Position numbers and translations under genes: made by a program. Under the pieces are notes generated by a model, which saw nothing but the letters and a program-made list of their open reading frames with translations, had not been told where the DNA came from and searched no databases. From NCBI GenBank assembly GCA_013076295.1, contig RQOL01000780.1, forward strand, positions 1-64,000: a DNA stretch of 64,000 nucleotides, in the 5' to 3' direction. The stretch comes from Sanderia malayensis (taxonomy: Eukaryota > Cnidaria > Scyphozoa > Semaeostomeae > Pelagiidae). Below are positions 10,655 to 21,214 of this stretch, piece after piece; the first letter of the stretch is position 1; each line of letters opens with the position of its first letter.

Positions 10655-11804
10655 CAGGACTGTCAATGGTGCAAATGTGAATTCGTTCTTTGTCAGCCTG
10701 GAAGCGGGAAGAGCTTCCTTTTTCTAAGCTGTATTGACTATTTCATAAACAACAACTTGTCACCTAGTGCTGTAACACCAACAGGTTGCCTTGCCTGCAT
10801 ATATAAAGGCATACATGGTGATAAAGTCACTTCAAACACCATACATAGTGCCTTTCATTATCCAGTTGATCTAAAGGAAAAAGAATCAATTAACTGGCAG
10901 TTGGCCAATTTCGATGTCATGTTTGTAGATCAAATCTCACAGGTCTCGCAACCAATTTTTCATCATATGTCCCACACATTAAATACTCTTCTAGTACGAC
11001 CAGTGGTAATCATCTGTGGTGATTTTGCACAACAGCAGCCAATTGCTACTGTTGATGGCAAAATTACCCAAGTTCCTTCCATACAGACTGACCCGCTTCT
11101 ACCTAAATTATGTTTCATATACAAGCTTACATCCCCATTCCGAATCAGTGATAACTTCCTCTTAGACTTCCTAAATAACATCCGATATCTGAAGCCAACC
11201 AACCCTTCACTTACACAATTCCAACATGGCCTTGTTCTGTGTGACACAGAAGTTACCACACATATCATACTTTACACACATAAAAAATTCTCAACTCATC
11301 TTTTTTTAACTATCTCAAACAAAGCCTCTAAATTCATTAACGAGACAATCATTCAAAACCAAACATCCCGCCCAACCATTAAAACCCTTCCATGTACAAA
11401 AGACCGTGATGTTACCAAAATTTTTCCATGGACTACCTGTGATATTATTCGAAAATCGAGATAGAAATATTGTGAATGGACAGATCTGTGCCATTCATTT
11501 CTATCAAGGAGCAACAATTATAGTGACACATCCTGAGGGACGCGTTCTTTACATCTATCCCTTGACGAATCCCATTGATGGCACAATTTATTATCCCTTT
11601 ACCCCAGCATACTCTTGTACAATCACTAAAATACAAGGACAGACTTTGGCAAATATCATTATTTGGATAGACACATCAAAAACCCCACCGGGTACATGCA
11701 ATGTTGCTCTATCCAGATGGCGACGTTTGGAGAATTTACTGCTCTTGACTAGATTACAACGGCAACATTTCAACCCTGTTTGGATGGTACATTCCACTTC
11801 ATAA
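10655..11804 (+). pseudogene. Rep/helicase element, copy 0: PIF1-type helicase
   Basis: The frame running from about 10,660 shows Walker A QPGSGKSF (about 10,694-10,714), Walker B-like DVMFVDQISQVSQP, motif III ICGDFAQQQPI and LTSPFRISD. After a frame change near 11,420 it continues with LFENRDRNIVNGQICAI and the C-terminal PAYSCTITKIQGQTL..VALSRWRR typical of PIF1/Helitron helicases. It lies in order downstream of the Rep remnant, as in autonomous Helitrons. Several consensus acidic or glutamine positions are altered (for example DQ where DE is usual) and the frame is broken. A second copy of its 3' half is at 30,583-31,220. Confidence 0.85.
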
Positions 11805-12092
11805 TTTCGAACATTTTTATTCTACGCATTCCTTCTTACATCCTGTATTTATTAATTCCGTCATGCATTTGAAACTGTTGTTGTTTGAACTCAATTCAAA
11901 ACATCAACAGCTTGACATGTTCTTATAGGAAACATTTGCGACATTTGTGAAAAGCTACAACCCACCCTCCCTCTTAAGATGAGGGTGGGTGGGAAGCTAT
12001 GATCTTCTCTTTCACCATAGTACAATGGTGGGCTGGTGGGAATCACAGAGAATTCTAGGGGCTCAACACTCTTCTGTAACACTCCGGGGCGA
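11805..12092 (+). other. 3' end of Rep/helicase element copy 0
   Basis: This noncoding tail carries a hairpin: CCCACCCTC (11,961-11,969) pairs perfectly with GAGGGTGGG (11,981-11,989) across the loop CCTCTTAAGAT. CTAG occurs at 12,055-12,058. The sequence GGGCTCAACACTCTTCTGTA leads to 28S homology at about 12,093. In copy 1 the corresponding tail (31,221-31,418) stops just after the first hairpin arm and loop. The hairpin is suggestive of a Helitron terminus but is further from CTAG than usual. Confidence 0.5.
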
Positions 12093-12652
12093 TTATCCCT
12101 GTGGTATCTTTTCGGACACTTCTAGCTTAAAACTCGTAAAGACTAAAGGATCGATAGGACATGCTTTCACAGTTTGTATTCATACTGAAAATCAAAATCA
12201 AGTGAGCTTTTACCCTTGAGCAAAATCAAGTGAGCTTTTACATGAGATTCCCGTTCTCATTGAGCTCACCTTAGGACACCAGCGTTATCACTTAACAGAT
12301 GTGCCACCCCAAACAAACTCCCCCCCCCTGATATTGTCTTCAGCACGGATTGACCTGCCAACGAGGCCTTAATGCCAGAAAGTGGACCGTGAAGCCCGCT
12401 TCCGTTCAACAAAATAAGTAAAAAAACGATAACAGTAGTGGCATATCACTGTTGCTTTGCTGCTCCACACTTATCCTACACCTCTCATGTCTCTTCACAG
12501 AGTCAGACTAGAGTCCAGCTCAACAGGGTCCTCTTACCCAGCTGATTTTGCCAAGCCCATTCCCTTGGATGTGGTTTCGCTAGACAGTAGATAGGGACAG
12601 TGGGAATTTAGTTAATCTATTCATGTGCGTCAGTAATTAGATGACAAGGCAA

Positions 12653-12694
<42 letters not shown>

Positions 12695-13350
12695 TGCGTT
12701 TGGATCAACTTCTGGACCAACAACCGAGGCGCATCGTGTGAGTAGAACTCCCGCATGACGCCAAGCAGTTCCAATGCACTGCAAGCTGTCTGCCGTGCTT
12801 GACATGACATCAAGGAAAGGTCGCCAGCCCCACCGAAGCAGAGCATGCACCCCTCTCCTCTGCCCTGTCCGAGCAGGAGTCGTCTGTCGGCCTGTAACAG
12901 AAGGTGCAGAGACACTCACCTACCTTACCGGACGCCATGTCACTCAAGACGGAGCAGCTGTTGACATTGAGGCCAGGCCGAGCAACGAGGGTCCATGTGG
13001 ATCCGCATGGCTGACCAGGCAGCCGCTTGAATCTCATCAGAGCATTGCTAACTGCATCCACTTCCCCTCTAACGGTTTCACACCCTTTCTAACTCTCTTT
13101 TCAAAGTTCTTTTCATCGTTCCCTCACGGTACTTTTTCGCTATCGGTCTCGTGCCAATATTTAGCTTTAGATGGAGTTTACCACCAATTTTGGGCTGCAT
13201 TCCCAAGCAACCAATGTCAAGGCAAGCGTATTGTTTGGCAGCCTGTCCCATGGAGAACGGGATGGTCACCCTCTCTGATGTGCTCTTGCAAGCAACTTGG
13301 ACAGGACAGGTCCACCGGGAAAACGCTTCTCGAGACTACAATTCGCCATT
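12093..13350 (-). pseudogene. 28S rRNA 5'-half remnant, copy 1
   Basis: The + strand reads as antisense 28S. It starts TTATCCCTGTGGT, then AAAGGATCGATAGG, TGAAAATCAAAATCAAG, GAGCTCACCTTAGGACACC, ACTTATCCTACACCTCTCA, GTGGTTTCGCTAGACAGTAG and GATGACAAGGCAATTGGCTA. After 13,050 it continues AACGGTTTCACACCCTTT, TCGCTATCGGTCTCGTGCC, TTTAGCTTTAGATGGAGTTT and GGGCTGCATTCCCAAGCAAC. Between about 12,710 and 13,060, where roughly 1 kb of conserved 28S core is expected, there is only 350 bp of unrecognised sequence. The gene is therefore internally deleted and a pseudogene. The same defect is in copy 2. Confidence 0.88.
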
Positions 13351-13352
13351 CG

Positions 13353-13418
13353 ATTTTGCGGAGGTTCACCAATGGAGACCTTGCTACGACTTTTACTTCC
13401 TCTATGATCAAACTTGAA
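13353..13418 (-). pseudogene. 18S rRNA 3' tip remnant
   Basis: GCGGAGGTTCACCAATGGAG and CTTGCTACGACTTTTACTTC are antisense to the conserved 18S 3' terminus. It directly follows the 28S 5' region, so 5.8S and both ITS are lost. Confidence 0.85.
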
Positions 13419-13435
13419 TGACTGATGAAGTTTTA

Positions 13436-13587
13436 CACTTCATCAGTAGGGTGAAACTAACCTGTCTCACAACAGTCTAAACCCAGCTCACGTTCCCTAT
13501 TAGCGGGTGAACAATCCGTTGCTTGGTGAATTCTGCTTTACAATGTTAGGAAGAGCCGACATCGCTTGGCTGCCACAAGCCAGTTAT
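13436..13587 (-). pseudogene. 28S rRNA 3'-region remnant, copy 1
   Basis: The + strand CATCAGTAGGGTGAAACTAA, CCTGTCTCACAACAGTCTAA, TGGTGAATTCTGCTTTACAA, GGAAGAGCCGACATCG and CTTGGCTGCCACAAGCCAGT is antisense 28S. About 30 bp are missing between GACATCG and CTTGGC. Homology ends at AGTTAT, exactly where the 5' half at 12,093 begins (TTAT then CCCTG). The insertion of the Rep/helicase element starts immediately after. Confidence 0.9.
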
Positions 13588-14998
13588 TTCTTAGGTACAC
13601 GTTTCTTGACGTAAAACGTTCGTTTTGATTGTACCTGTGAGTATAGTATCAAATTCTTATGTAACGCATTTAGCTATATACCCCTTTAGCTAGACACACT
13701 TTCTATTATGAGCTATAATAGTATAGTAAGTTTTGGGACAAACCTGACCCCCCTTCTTTTTTCGTTCATTCAGTAGACAGCTCGGAGCTGATATCTGAAC
13801 TGAGGGGGGAACTATTGCTATACCTCGTTTCCATGTTATTGCTATTTTTTGAAACTTTCTCTGGCCTCTAAACTAAAAATAATATTAAAATTCGTGTTAC
13901 AGACAGGGGCTTTAAGAGAAAGCATTGATTTTCCACGGACTAAGAGATAGTACCGGTTTCTAAACGGTGACCAACTTTCAACCTCTTCCTCAGATCGAGA
14001 CTAAAGTTATAGGACGTTGAAGTTTATTGACTTCAGTATGTGACAATTTAGGCCATCCTCCTGCACAGAGCATGGACCCGGTATGAAGGAAAAAAAATAT
14101 GTTATAGCCAGTAGAAATCTTCCAATGAAGAACAAATGTTCATTGTGTTTTCGGAAACGAGGCCACAAAGAATTACTTTCAAAGTTATAACGGTTCAAAG
14201 GGTTCAGTATCGGAAAAAATTGTGGATTATTTAAATAATATTTTAAAATCGTACTTCAAAGATGCATTCTTGAAACTTTCAGCGTTAATTTGCCCTGTGA
14301 ATATCAATATGTGGTGGTTCTGATTTTATCATATTCTGTACGAGGCTATATTGAGTAATGGTTCAATTTGTAAAGGCTCAGTATGGGGAAATCCGTAAAT
14401 TTAGAATACGTTGAGAAAATCTCAAAAATATCTACAGAGGCTTCAGTATAAGAAAATATTACAACTTTCACATGAAAATAAACCACTCACCTCAGTAGCT
14501 ACAGTGATGAATCTCGCAGTGTTTATTCATCTTGCAGACACCTGGGTGCAACATAATGATTGATTCGATAACCAAAACCAGGCTGAGCTACTGTTACAGG
14601 AAAAGAAATTTATCATTAGAGAATGTTAATTGTGGCACACGCTGGTAACAAGATCATTTCCATCTGTTACAGGAAGGATATTTCTGCATCCTGCACATGT
14701 CACTCACATAATCTTCTCCTAATTTCTGGAGATCAATGTCTATAAAGATAGCAATCCTTTCTGTGAACCAAAATTATAATGGAATGCTCTTGTAAAGTTC
14801 CTCACCCTTGACAAACTCACCAGCGAGAGGGAGATGAAGGTATATAAAACACACATCTTATATTTTCCAATTTTCAATATGTAACTATAAAATCCCAATA
14901 CAAATTAAAGTCATATTTCTTTTATCAATCAAATTTAACAATCGATAATCTTCAGCTATATTCAATCATATATTGTCTTTTGTGTTATTTATGTAAAT
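13588..14998 (+). repeat. 5' noncoding part of Rep/helicase element copy 1
   Basis: From TTCTTAGGTACACG onward this stretch is paralogous to 43,712-44,847 plus 46,050-46,327. It is collinear and high in identity, with no coding signal. It begins at the 28S junction, so it is taken as the left end of the inserted element. At 14,730-14,733 it preserves the empty site of the Helitron inserted in copy 2. Confidence 0.75.
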
Positions 14999-15710
14999 TT
15001 ACTCCCTCTTTGCCTTTTTGCTCTTTTTTGTTTTCTTCTCCTTCTTTTTCGGCACTTCTTCTTCAACACTGTCTGCATCTAACACAGCCAACACATCTTT
15101 TAATTTCTCCCCCCCCTTTTTTGTTTGTGCCGTTGACATTAATCAAGCGCACATAATCTGCAATGTTTCCCGTCTCTTTGAACTAGGGATTGGGAGCTGG
15201 TGAAACATCGAACTTCTCTGCCAAAACTGCAGGATTGGACATGAGAAGTTGCCCAACCTGGAAATTCACCCCCATGCTGAACATCACAGCCCCAACCTCC
15301 ACAAAAGTTAACATCAGGCTGTCCATGTTTGTTGTGGGCTTGATAATTGCTTTCAAAAGCTGTCTCGTCTCTTTCTGTGTGGTAAGCAGCTCATTTTCCT
15401 TCCTATGAAGACTCAGCAAAAACTGCATTCCTTCGATTTCTTCCTTTACCTTTTCAATTCCTTCCTTCGGGATCTGATTCTTCACAATGACCTTCATGTT
15501 ATCGGTCATTGTCTGAGCAAACTCTGACATGGCCACATGGGGCCTTTTCAGCCACTCACAATTCTCAGCCCTTACCCTTCTAAAAGCGGTCTCCTTGTCT
15601 GGAAATGGCTCGGCCAGACTATATTGTCTAAGAAAATTTTGGGGGAAATGCTGAAAAAAGCTAACCCCTGATGTCTTCTGTGTTGTGGTTTTCGCTGGTG
15701 ATGATGCCAT
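14999..15710 (-). pseudogene. conserved accessory ORF of the rDNA-linked element, copy 1
   Basis: This starts MASSPAKTTTQKTSG at 15,710 and reads for about 236 codons to TAA at 14,999. One TAG near 15,183 replaces the residue before FKETGNIADYVRL. Landmarks are FFQHFPQNFLRQYS, RAENCEWLKRPHVAM, a charged probably coiled-coil centre (EGIEKVKEEIEGMQFLLSL), FSMGVNFQVGQLLMSNPAVL and a Lys-rich tail (KKKEKKTKKSKKAKRE). There is no known domain. Conservation of start, frame and end with the copies at 4,815 and 46,328 argues it was once a real protein of this element. It runs opposite to the Rep/helicase genes. Confidence 0.65.
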
Positions 15711-18050
15711 ACCAAAGAATGAAACATAGTTCCGATATTCAATTTCAACATGTTGCAGGTCCCGTCTTTAATATTATACATATATTTACTTATTACAAAA
15801 ATGAAATTATGAAATGCCCTTCTTTCCATTTCTACAAACCGTTTCAAATATGCACTCAAATTAAAGCACAGTTTTTCTCATGTATATATTTCCAGGCGAA
15901 GGGTACTTGTCATCCGATTGCAGATTTGCACTTGCAGTAGCGTTAACCGTATAAAATAATAATTTTGTCCTTTGAAAATCATTCATAAAATAGTTAGAAA
16001 ATCAAAGTCTTGGGCATTTTGCAAAAATTTCAATAGTTTGCACTGTTTCTCTGCTCTCTTCCTACAGATATCATGACTCAATAGCTATGGAAATACATAC
16101 TTTTTGATGCTCTACATTTCTAAGTAATTCATTTGAAACCACAGTGCTTTTGTTTAATTGTGAAATTTTAATTTGCATCTTCCAAATTTCAAAAAAAAGA
16201 AATTTATGGCAAGAAGATTTTAAATCTAATTTTTTTTTGCAAATGATATCCCAAATCTGATTGCAGATTCGAGCTCGCTGTAGTCACAAGCATATAGAAT
16301 AATAATTTGGTCTTCTCACAGTGATTCATAAGAAAGTTATGAAATATTTTGTCAATGTTTTAACACTTTTTAATTTTTTCTTCCGTCTCGCTACACGTAT
16401 CATAACTCTATGCATATGGAAGTATGCACCATTTGATGGTCTACATTTCTAAGTATATCATTTGAAATCTCAGAGCTTTTGTTTCATTCTCATATTTTAA
16501 TTTGTATATTCCAAATTAAAAAAAAAAGAAATTTACGGCAAAAAGTTTTTCAATCTAAAGTTTTTTTGGCAAATGATATCCAAAATCTGATTGTAAATTC
16601 GAATTCCTTGTCGTCACAAGCATATAGAATAATAGTTTGGTCTCCTGCCATTGATAACAAAGTTAGAAAAATAAAGTCATGGCCGTTTTGCAAAAATTTC
16701 AACTAAAGGTGAGAATACTTTTTATTTTTTCTTTGCTCTCTTCCTAAACATATCATTAAGAACTGCCTATCAAAACATACACCATTTCCAGATCTACATT
16801 TATATGTACTTGAATTGAAATTTCAGAGGTTTTTTTTCTTTTTTAGCCTCCTATTTGTACATTCTAAATTTAAGAACAACAAATTTATTGACAGTTTTTT
16901 TCAGTGTAACCTTTTTTCAGCAGATAAGCAAAATCTGATCCCACATCTGCACTCACGATTGTCAAATGCATATGGGATGCAATTTTCATGGAATTAGCTT
17001 GGCTAATAACATATATATGTGTGATAAAATTTAATAGAACATGAACAAAGTTTTTGCAACTCTGTCATTAAAAATATCTTGGGTCATATCTTCCCTCACA
17101 ATAATGTAAAAATTATCAAACTTCCCTCAAAGTTTCATTAAAAAATAAACATTTCCATCGGCAAATCTTGTTCAACTGCTTTTGTACCTTTTTTGTTACT
17201 GCAAATGTGTAAAATTGTGCTGACTTCAACATTTTCCAAAATACATGCAGAATTCAATTTGAACCAACAATTATTCTTATCAACTTTGCTCTAAACCCGA
17301 AACCCAACTTTTTTTATTATTTCCCACCTAAATTCGTCCAATGAAGACCATTATATTGTCCAAGAACTGTGATCCCACTTACAACATTTCTCAATACAAA
17401 CAAAGTGTTTTCAGTAAAAACCGAAGGCTAACTTCAGCTTGCTGACTAGGCAATTTTACTTTTTCTTCCAGTATTCTGAAATTTGTCCTACTTTTTCTAA
17501 TGCATATATTGTTCAGTTATATTATCACACCTGTGTCCCTCATACATATTTCTATATATCTATATAGGCCAGTCTTTTTTTATAAATTAATTTTTCTATT
17601 TCATACGACCTATACTTGAAATGAATAAAAACATTATACTCCAAATTCATATACTATAAAGATTAACTACACATTCACTTACTGTCACTCTTAACCAAAC
17701 TGATTCCTTATTCCTCTCCACAGTTCCATCAACATGTGCAAGGCTGGTTAGAACAAAATTCCACGACCTTCTATATATATCTTCTTCCATATTCCTCTAT
17801 AAGATTAATATTTCAGCATTAACCACTCCGGAAATCCATTTCAGTTACATCATCACATATTGTTGTCTAATTTTTCTTTCTATTTGCCACATTTGTAACA
17901 AAATACCATCTTCCACTGTCTTTCACGCTAAACATTAAATTGCTTTCTCTTTATTACATATATATTTATATACTCCCTACTTTAACTACAAACAATCCCT
18001 TTACAAATTTTCACTTCACAAAATATATCAAATTCAACCTTCATAGACAT
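15711..18050. repeat. noncoding block with degenerate ~340-bp tandem repeats
   Basis: Units starting near 15,915, 16,255, 16,586 and 16,934 share AATCTGATTGCAGATTCGAG, GCATATAGAATAATAATTTGG, AAGTTAGAAAATCAAAGTC and TTTCTAAGTAATTCATTTGA. Divergence between units is high. The AT-rich stretch 17,000-18,050 aligns with 58,290-59,350. No coding signal is seen. Confidence 0.7.
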
Positions 18051-18069
18051 AGCTGACTGTTATTAATTT

Positions 18070-18645
18070 AAAAAATGCCTCCAAGAAACAACTTTTGCAC
18101 ATCAAGGCAAAACAGTGGAATACAACAGATGCAACATATTTTTGGAAAACTCGTCATGCCATATATTTACAACCTCCTGACAGATTATTGAAAAGATGTA
18201 AAACTTCAGGCTCCATTGTTGCTGAAGAGAGTACCTTTGATAATAAAGTTATTAACAATCTGACTTTTTGGATCAAATACTTATGAGGGAAAAAGTGTGA
18301 GCAATGTTATTCCATATCAACACAGAGACTTTTGGCAAACTATAGCCACCACTTCAAGACAACCAAGACGTTTCCTTGCCCATATGAACCTGACAGATAT
18401 GAAGTTCAAAAGCCCCAAAATTTTCCAGAGGAGTTCTCATGTTTGGATCACGATGACATTGAAGCTCTCCGTCCCTTCCAAATTGATCTCAAACCGAAGG
18501 AGCAAAAAAGATTTGGCTACCGCATTTGCAATTGTTTATTTGCCATTAAAATATCTCCCTTATCGTTAAAAGATAAAATGGATTCTCTAACTGATTCAAA
18601 TTGCAAAAAGCATTGTCTAACAGCATACAACTATTTAATGTTATC
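18070..18645 (+). pseudogene. Rep/helicase element, copy 1: DUF6570-like region
   Basis: Two overlapping frames give KQWNTTDATYFWKTRHAIYL, CEQCYSISTQRLLANYS, CPYEPDRYEVQKPQNFPEEF, SCLDHDDIEALRPFQIDLKP and RFGYRICNCLFAIKISPL. The last part resembles the DUF6570 domain that precedes the Helitron-like N (Rep) domain in many Helitrons. A TGA after IKYL and a frame change before CEQCYS break it. It is nearly identical to 59,389-59,880. The downstream Rep is lost and replaced by unrelated sequence at about 18,645. Confidence 0.7.
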
Positions 18646-19217
18646 TCAAGATATTGGGCGGTGAGCCTACCGGCCCGGATTGCTTGAGTAGGGATACGCT
18701 TTTACGGTCGGTGATCCCGATTTGCCATGCAAATTGTCCGGCGGGTACACCAGGCAGTACTAACCGAATGGTCAAACTGCAAAAAGATGACTGAAATCAT
18801 AATGTAAATCAATAAACAATAAAAGAGGACAGGGAGGGTGGGAGGAATTGAAACGAACATTATCCGAGTCACGATCATGAAACAATGGATGATGGACTCG
18901 TGGTCGGTGCAGCTAAATACCCCTGGAGGCTTGGGAATGAGAAATGCCTGGAGATAACAATATTGGTAATATCCGACCCATGGGTGTGTCTCCACATGAT
19001 CAAGGGATCCGATTTTATTAACCCGTCAACGCTATGCTCGAGCAAAGTCAATGATTAATGACATCTTTCGACATTAATTCTGCTTAAATTGAGATTTAAC
19101 CCGCATTTAATGTTATCTCAAGAAATTGGGCGGTTAGCCTACTGGCCCGGATTGCTTGAGTAGGGATACGCTTTTACGGTCGGTGATCCCGATTTGCTGT
19201 GCAAATTGTCCGGCCAC
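18645..19217. repeat. 105-bp direct repeats bracketing ~360 bp
   Basis: TTATCTCAAGATATTGGGCG..GGATTGCTTGAGTAGGGATACGC..TTTACGGTCGGTGATCCCG..GCAAATTGTCCGGC occurs at about 18,643-18,753 and again at about 19,107-19,217 with few differences. The sequence between has no coding signal. It may be a small terminal-repeat element or the end of the neighbouring retroelement. Confidence 0.65.
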
Positions 19218-19539
19218 AGAACACAGAGTGTGACCCCACTGAACGTAATAGTTTTGTTTTGTCAACCAAAGATTTTTCTAATTCACTTATATTTGGCTTC
19301 AGAGCTAGCAAGTCCTCTCAACCCTCCAAACAATAAACCTAGAAAATGGCAGGTCAGGAACGTAACCATAAGTAATAAATGTAAAAAATCAAAAATTCAT
19401 AATGAAGGCACCCACCCACCAATCAATCCACCGCAACCGATCGGCGGTAACCTTCTAAGGAAAATATATGCCGTAAAAGTAGCCGGCAAAATGCCTCACT
19501 ACCTAAAGGCTTGGCAATAATTGTGGTGTCTGTTTTGTT

Positions 19540-19875
19540 GTGTCCTCGCGGAGGACTGTTTATACATTCCATTGTGTCCTCGCGGAGGACTATTTTTCCA
19601 TTTCATTGTGTCCTCGCGGAGGACAATTTATACCCTTGCCAAGTTTGTGTCCTCGCGGAGGACATTTCATATAGGTATTTGGTGCGTCCTTGCGCAGGAC
19701 TATTTATACCCTTGCCACGTTTGTGTCCTCGCGGGGGACTATTCATACAGGTATTTGGTGCGTCCTCGCAGAGGACTATTTATACCATTGCCAAGTTTTT
19801 GTCCTCGCGGAGGACTATTCATACAGGTATTTGGTGCGTCGTCGCGGAGGACTATTTATACCTTTGCCAAGTCGG
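19540..19875. repeat. minisatellite of nine 15-bp palindromes
   Basis: Nine units carry GTCCTCGCGGAGGAC or one-to-two-base variants, spaced 36-38 bp. Two alternating spacers (TATTTATACCCTTGCCAAGT and TATTCATACAGGTATTTGGT) form a higher-order unit of about 75 bp. It lies downstream of the tyrosine recombinase on that element's strand. Confidence 0.9.
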
Positions 19876-20257
19876 GCTGATGACAATTGCTTGTGACTAT
19901 GTTCGAGACACTCAATGTCGCTCAGTAACTCCTTTCATAGCCTGAATCAAGATTCAAATATCAATATAGAAGGAAATTCCTGTCTGCTTCAGTGTCAGAT
20001 ATCACAAAGTTATCCCCCCTGACTACCCTCTGCATACTTGTTGATAGGCAAGGTAACCAAATAACCTATTGTGCCTCGAAAGAGGCGTGTTCATGGGCGC
20101 AGAGAGCATTGGAGACAATGAAGGAAAAAACAGTGTAAATTAATCAACAAATATCGCTACACCAATAGATAAATGCTAAATATATATCATAGGAGAAATC
20201 AAATAGTATACAAGATACGGCGCCATCGAACGTTAGCCCCAACAGGCAAGACGTCCA
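19876..20257. other. unassigned spacer beyond the recombinase gene
   Basis: No motif was recognised. It may be the 3' untranslated part of the DIRS-like element. Confidence 0.35.
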
Positions 20258-21214
20258 CTAATGTACAGAGTGTGAAAGTGTTTGTGAGGCCGATAATAAT
20301 TGACTTTGAGAAAGCTTGATATATACTCGATAACCGTCGCTGGACCATCGCCCTAAGGCATTGATCAGATAGTCCGGGAAACCCAAGGAAGCCGCCGTGG
20401 TTGCAGCCCCGACGCGAAAACTGTGCAATGTGAACGTTCTAGGCCAGCCACACAGCCGCAAGACGTGTTGTAATCGTCTGTTTAAGGTTCCTTTTGTCAG
20501 GGGGGAATAGTTCTCCCAACGGAATAACGGACCGTTGGCACTTCCGCGAACATGCAGGTAGTGAAACAATTCGAGAACCGGGCACAAGGTGTTACCAGAT
20601 TTTGTTAAGACCACTGAGCAACCTTTACCGAACTGATCCGTTTTAGAGAACTTTAATTTAAGAAAGATACGATCCGGATGCAAACTATCATTGGTAGTAA
20701 TATCAGCAACCGTTAAATGTCGAGCAGCAAGGAAACCCTCCGGAGGTACGGTGAATTCCGAGGCCCGAAGAAAACCAAAGAATGCTGTCAGACAAGCAGC
20801 CCAAAACATGATATCGTCGAAGACCGAAAGATCCAGCTGGGATCTGATAAGCGTCAGAACAAATGGAGTGATAGGCATTTTTTGTTTAGATGGTGCGACT
20901 TGAATTCTGCGTAAGCCTCGGGTAACCATAGGGATTCGCAAACTACCCTCCTGGGGGTCAGGATAGCCATGACGCAATTGAAGTGAACGGACAGCTGCCA
21001 GATAGACCTTAATTGAAGATGCCTTATGTGTTTCGCGTAAGCTCGCGATGAAACGCAACAATGTTAATTCGGAAATAGGGAAAGGAGATCCATGTCCGTC
21101 GACAAAGCCATAATGGGTACAAAAATTAATAAACTGTTTTTGGGCGGAGCTATATGTTTTCTGCGTGGAGCTGGCCAGGGAGTTCGTCAGCAGATGCTGC
21201 CAGCCTTGGTCCAA
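20258..21214 (-). CDS. tyrosine recombinase of a DIRS/Ngaro-type retroelement
   Basis: This 318-aa open frame has an N-terminal SAM-like core-binding region (TYSSAQKQFINFCTHYGF, SELTLLRFIASLRETHKASS). Its catalytic half shows Arg in FFGFLRASEFT, the HxxR box in LHSFRVGAATTAASLG, and LGRWSSDGYRVYIK with the nucleophilic Tyr near the end. DIRS-order elements integrate cDNA with such a recombinase instead of a DDE integrase. It lies 3' of RNase H and RT on the same strand, the expected order. The frame is intact although the RT upstream is broken. No methyltransferase gene was seen, which favours a Ngaro-like over a classical DIRS1 layout. Confidence 0.88.
   Translation of the reverse strand: MDQGWQHLLTNSLASSTQKTYSSAQKQFINFCTHYGFVDGHGSPFPISELTLLRFIASLRETHKASSIKVYLAAVRSLQLRHGYPDPQEGSLRIPMVTRGLRRIQVAPSKQKMPITPFVLTLIRSQLDLSVFDDIMFWAACLTAFFGFLRASEFTVPPEGFLAARHLTVADITTNDSLHPDRIFLKLKFSKTDQFGKGCSVVLTKSGNTLCPVLELFHYLHVRGSANGPLFRWENYSPLTKGTLNRRLQHVLRLCGWPRTFTLHSFRVGAATTAASLGFPDYLINALGRWSSDGYRVYIKLSQSQLLSASQTLSHSVH

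Noticed and set aside
12655..12680. R2-type retrotransposon site in 28S
   Set aside because: The conserved site GCTACCTTAAGAGAGTCATAG is present but uninterrupted in both 28S copies, so no R2 insertion is here.
12774..13421. 215-aa ORF
   Set aside because: It lies over antisense 28S and 18S rRNA sequence. The conserved signal is rRNA, not protein.
19540..19875. CRISPR-like array (palindromic repeats with spacers)
   Set aside because: Spacers are themselves two repeating sequences, and the context is eukaryotic with no cas genes.
19511..19945. Three overlapping repetitive ORFs
   Set aside because: They are readings of the palindrome minisatellite in all frames, with no codon signal.
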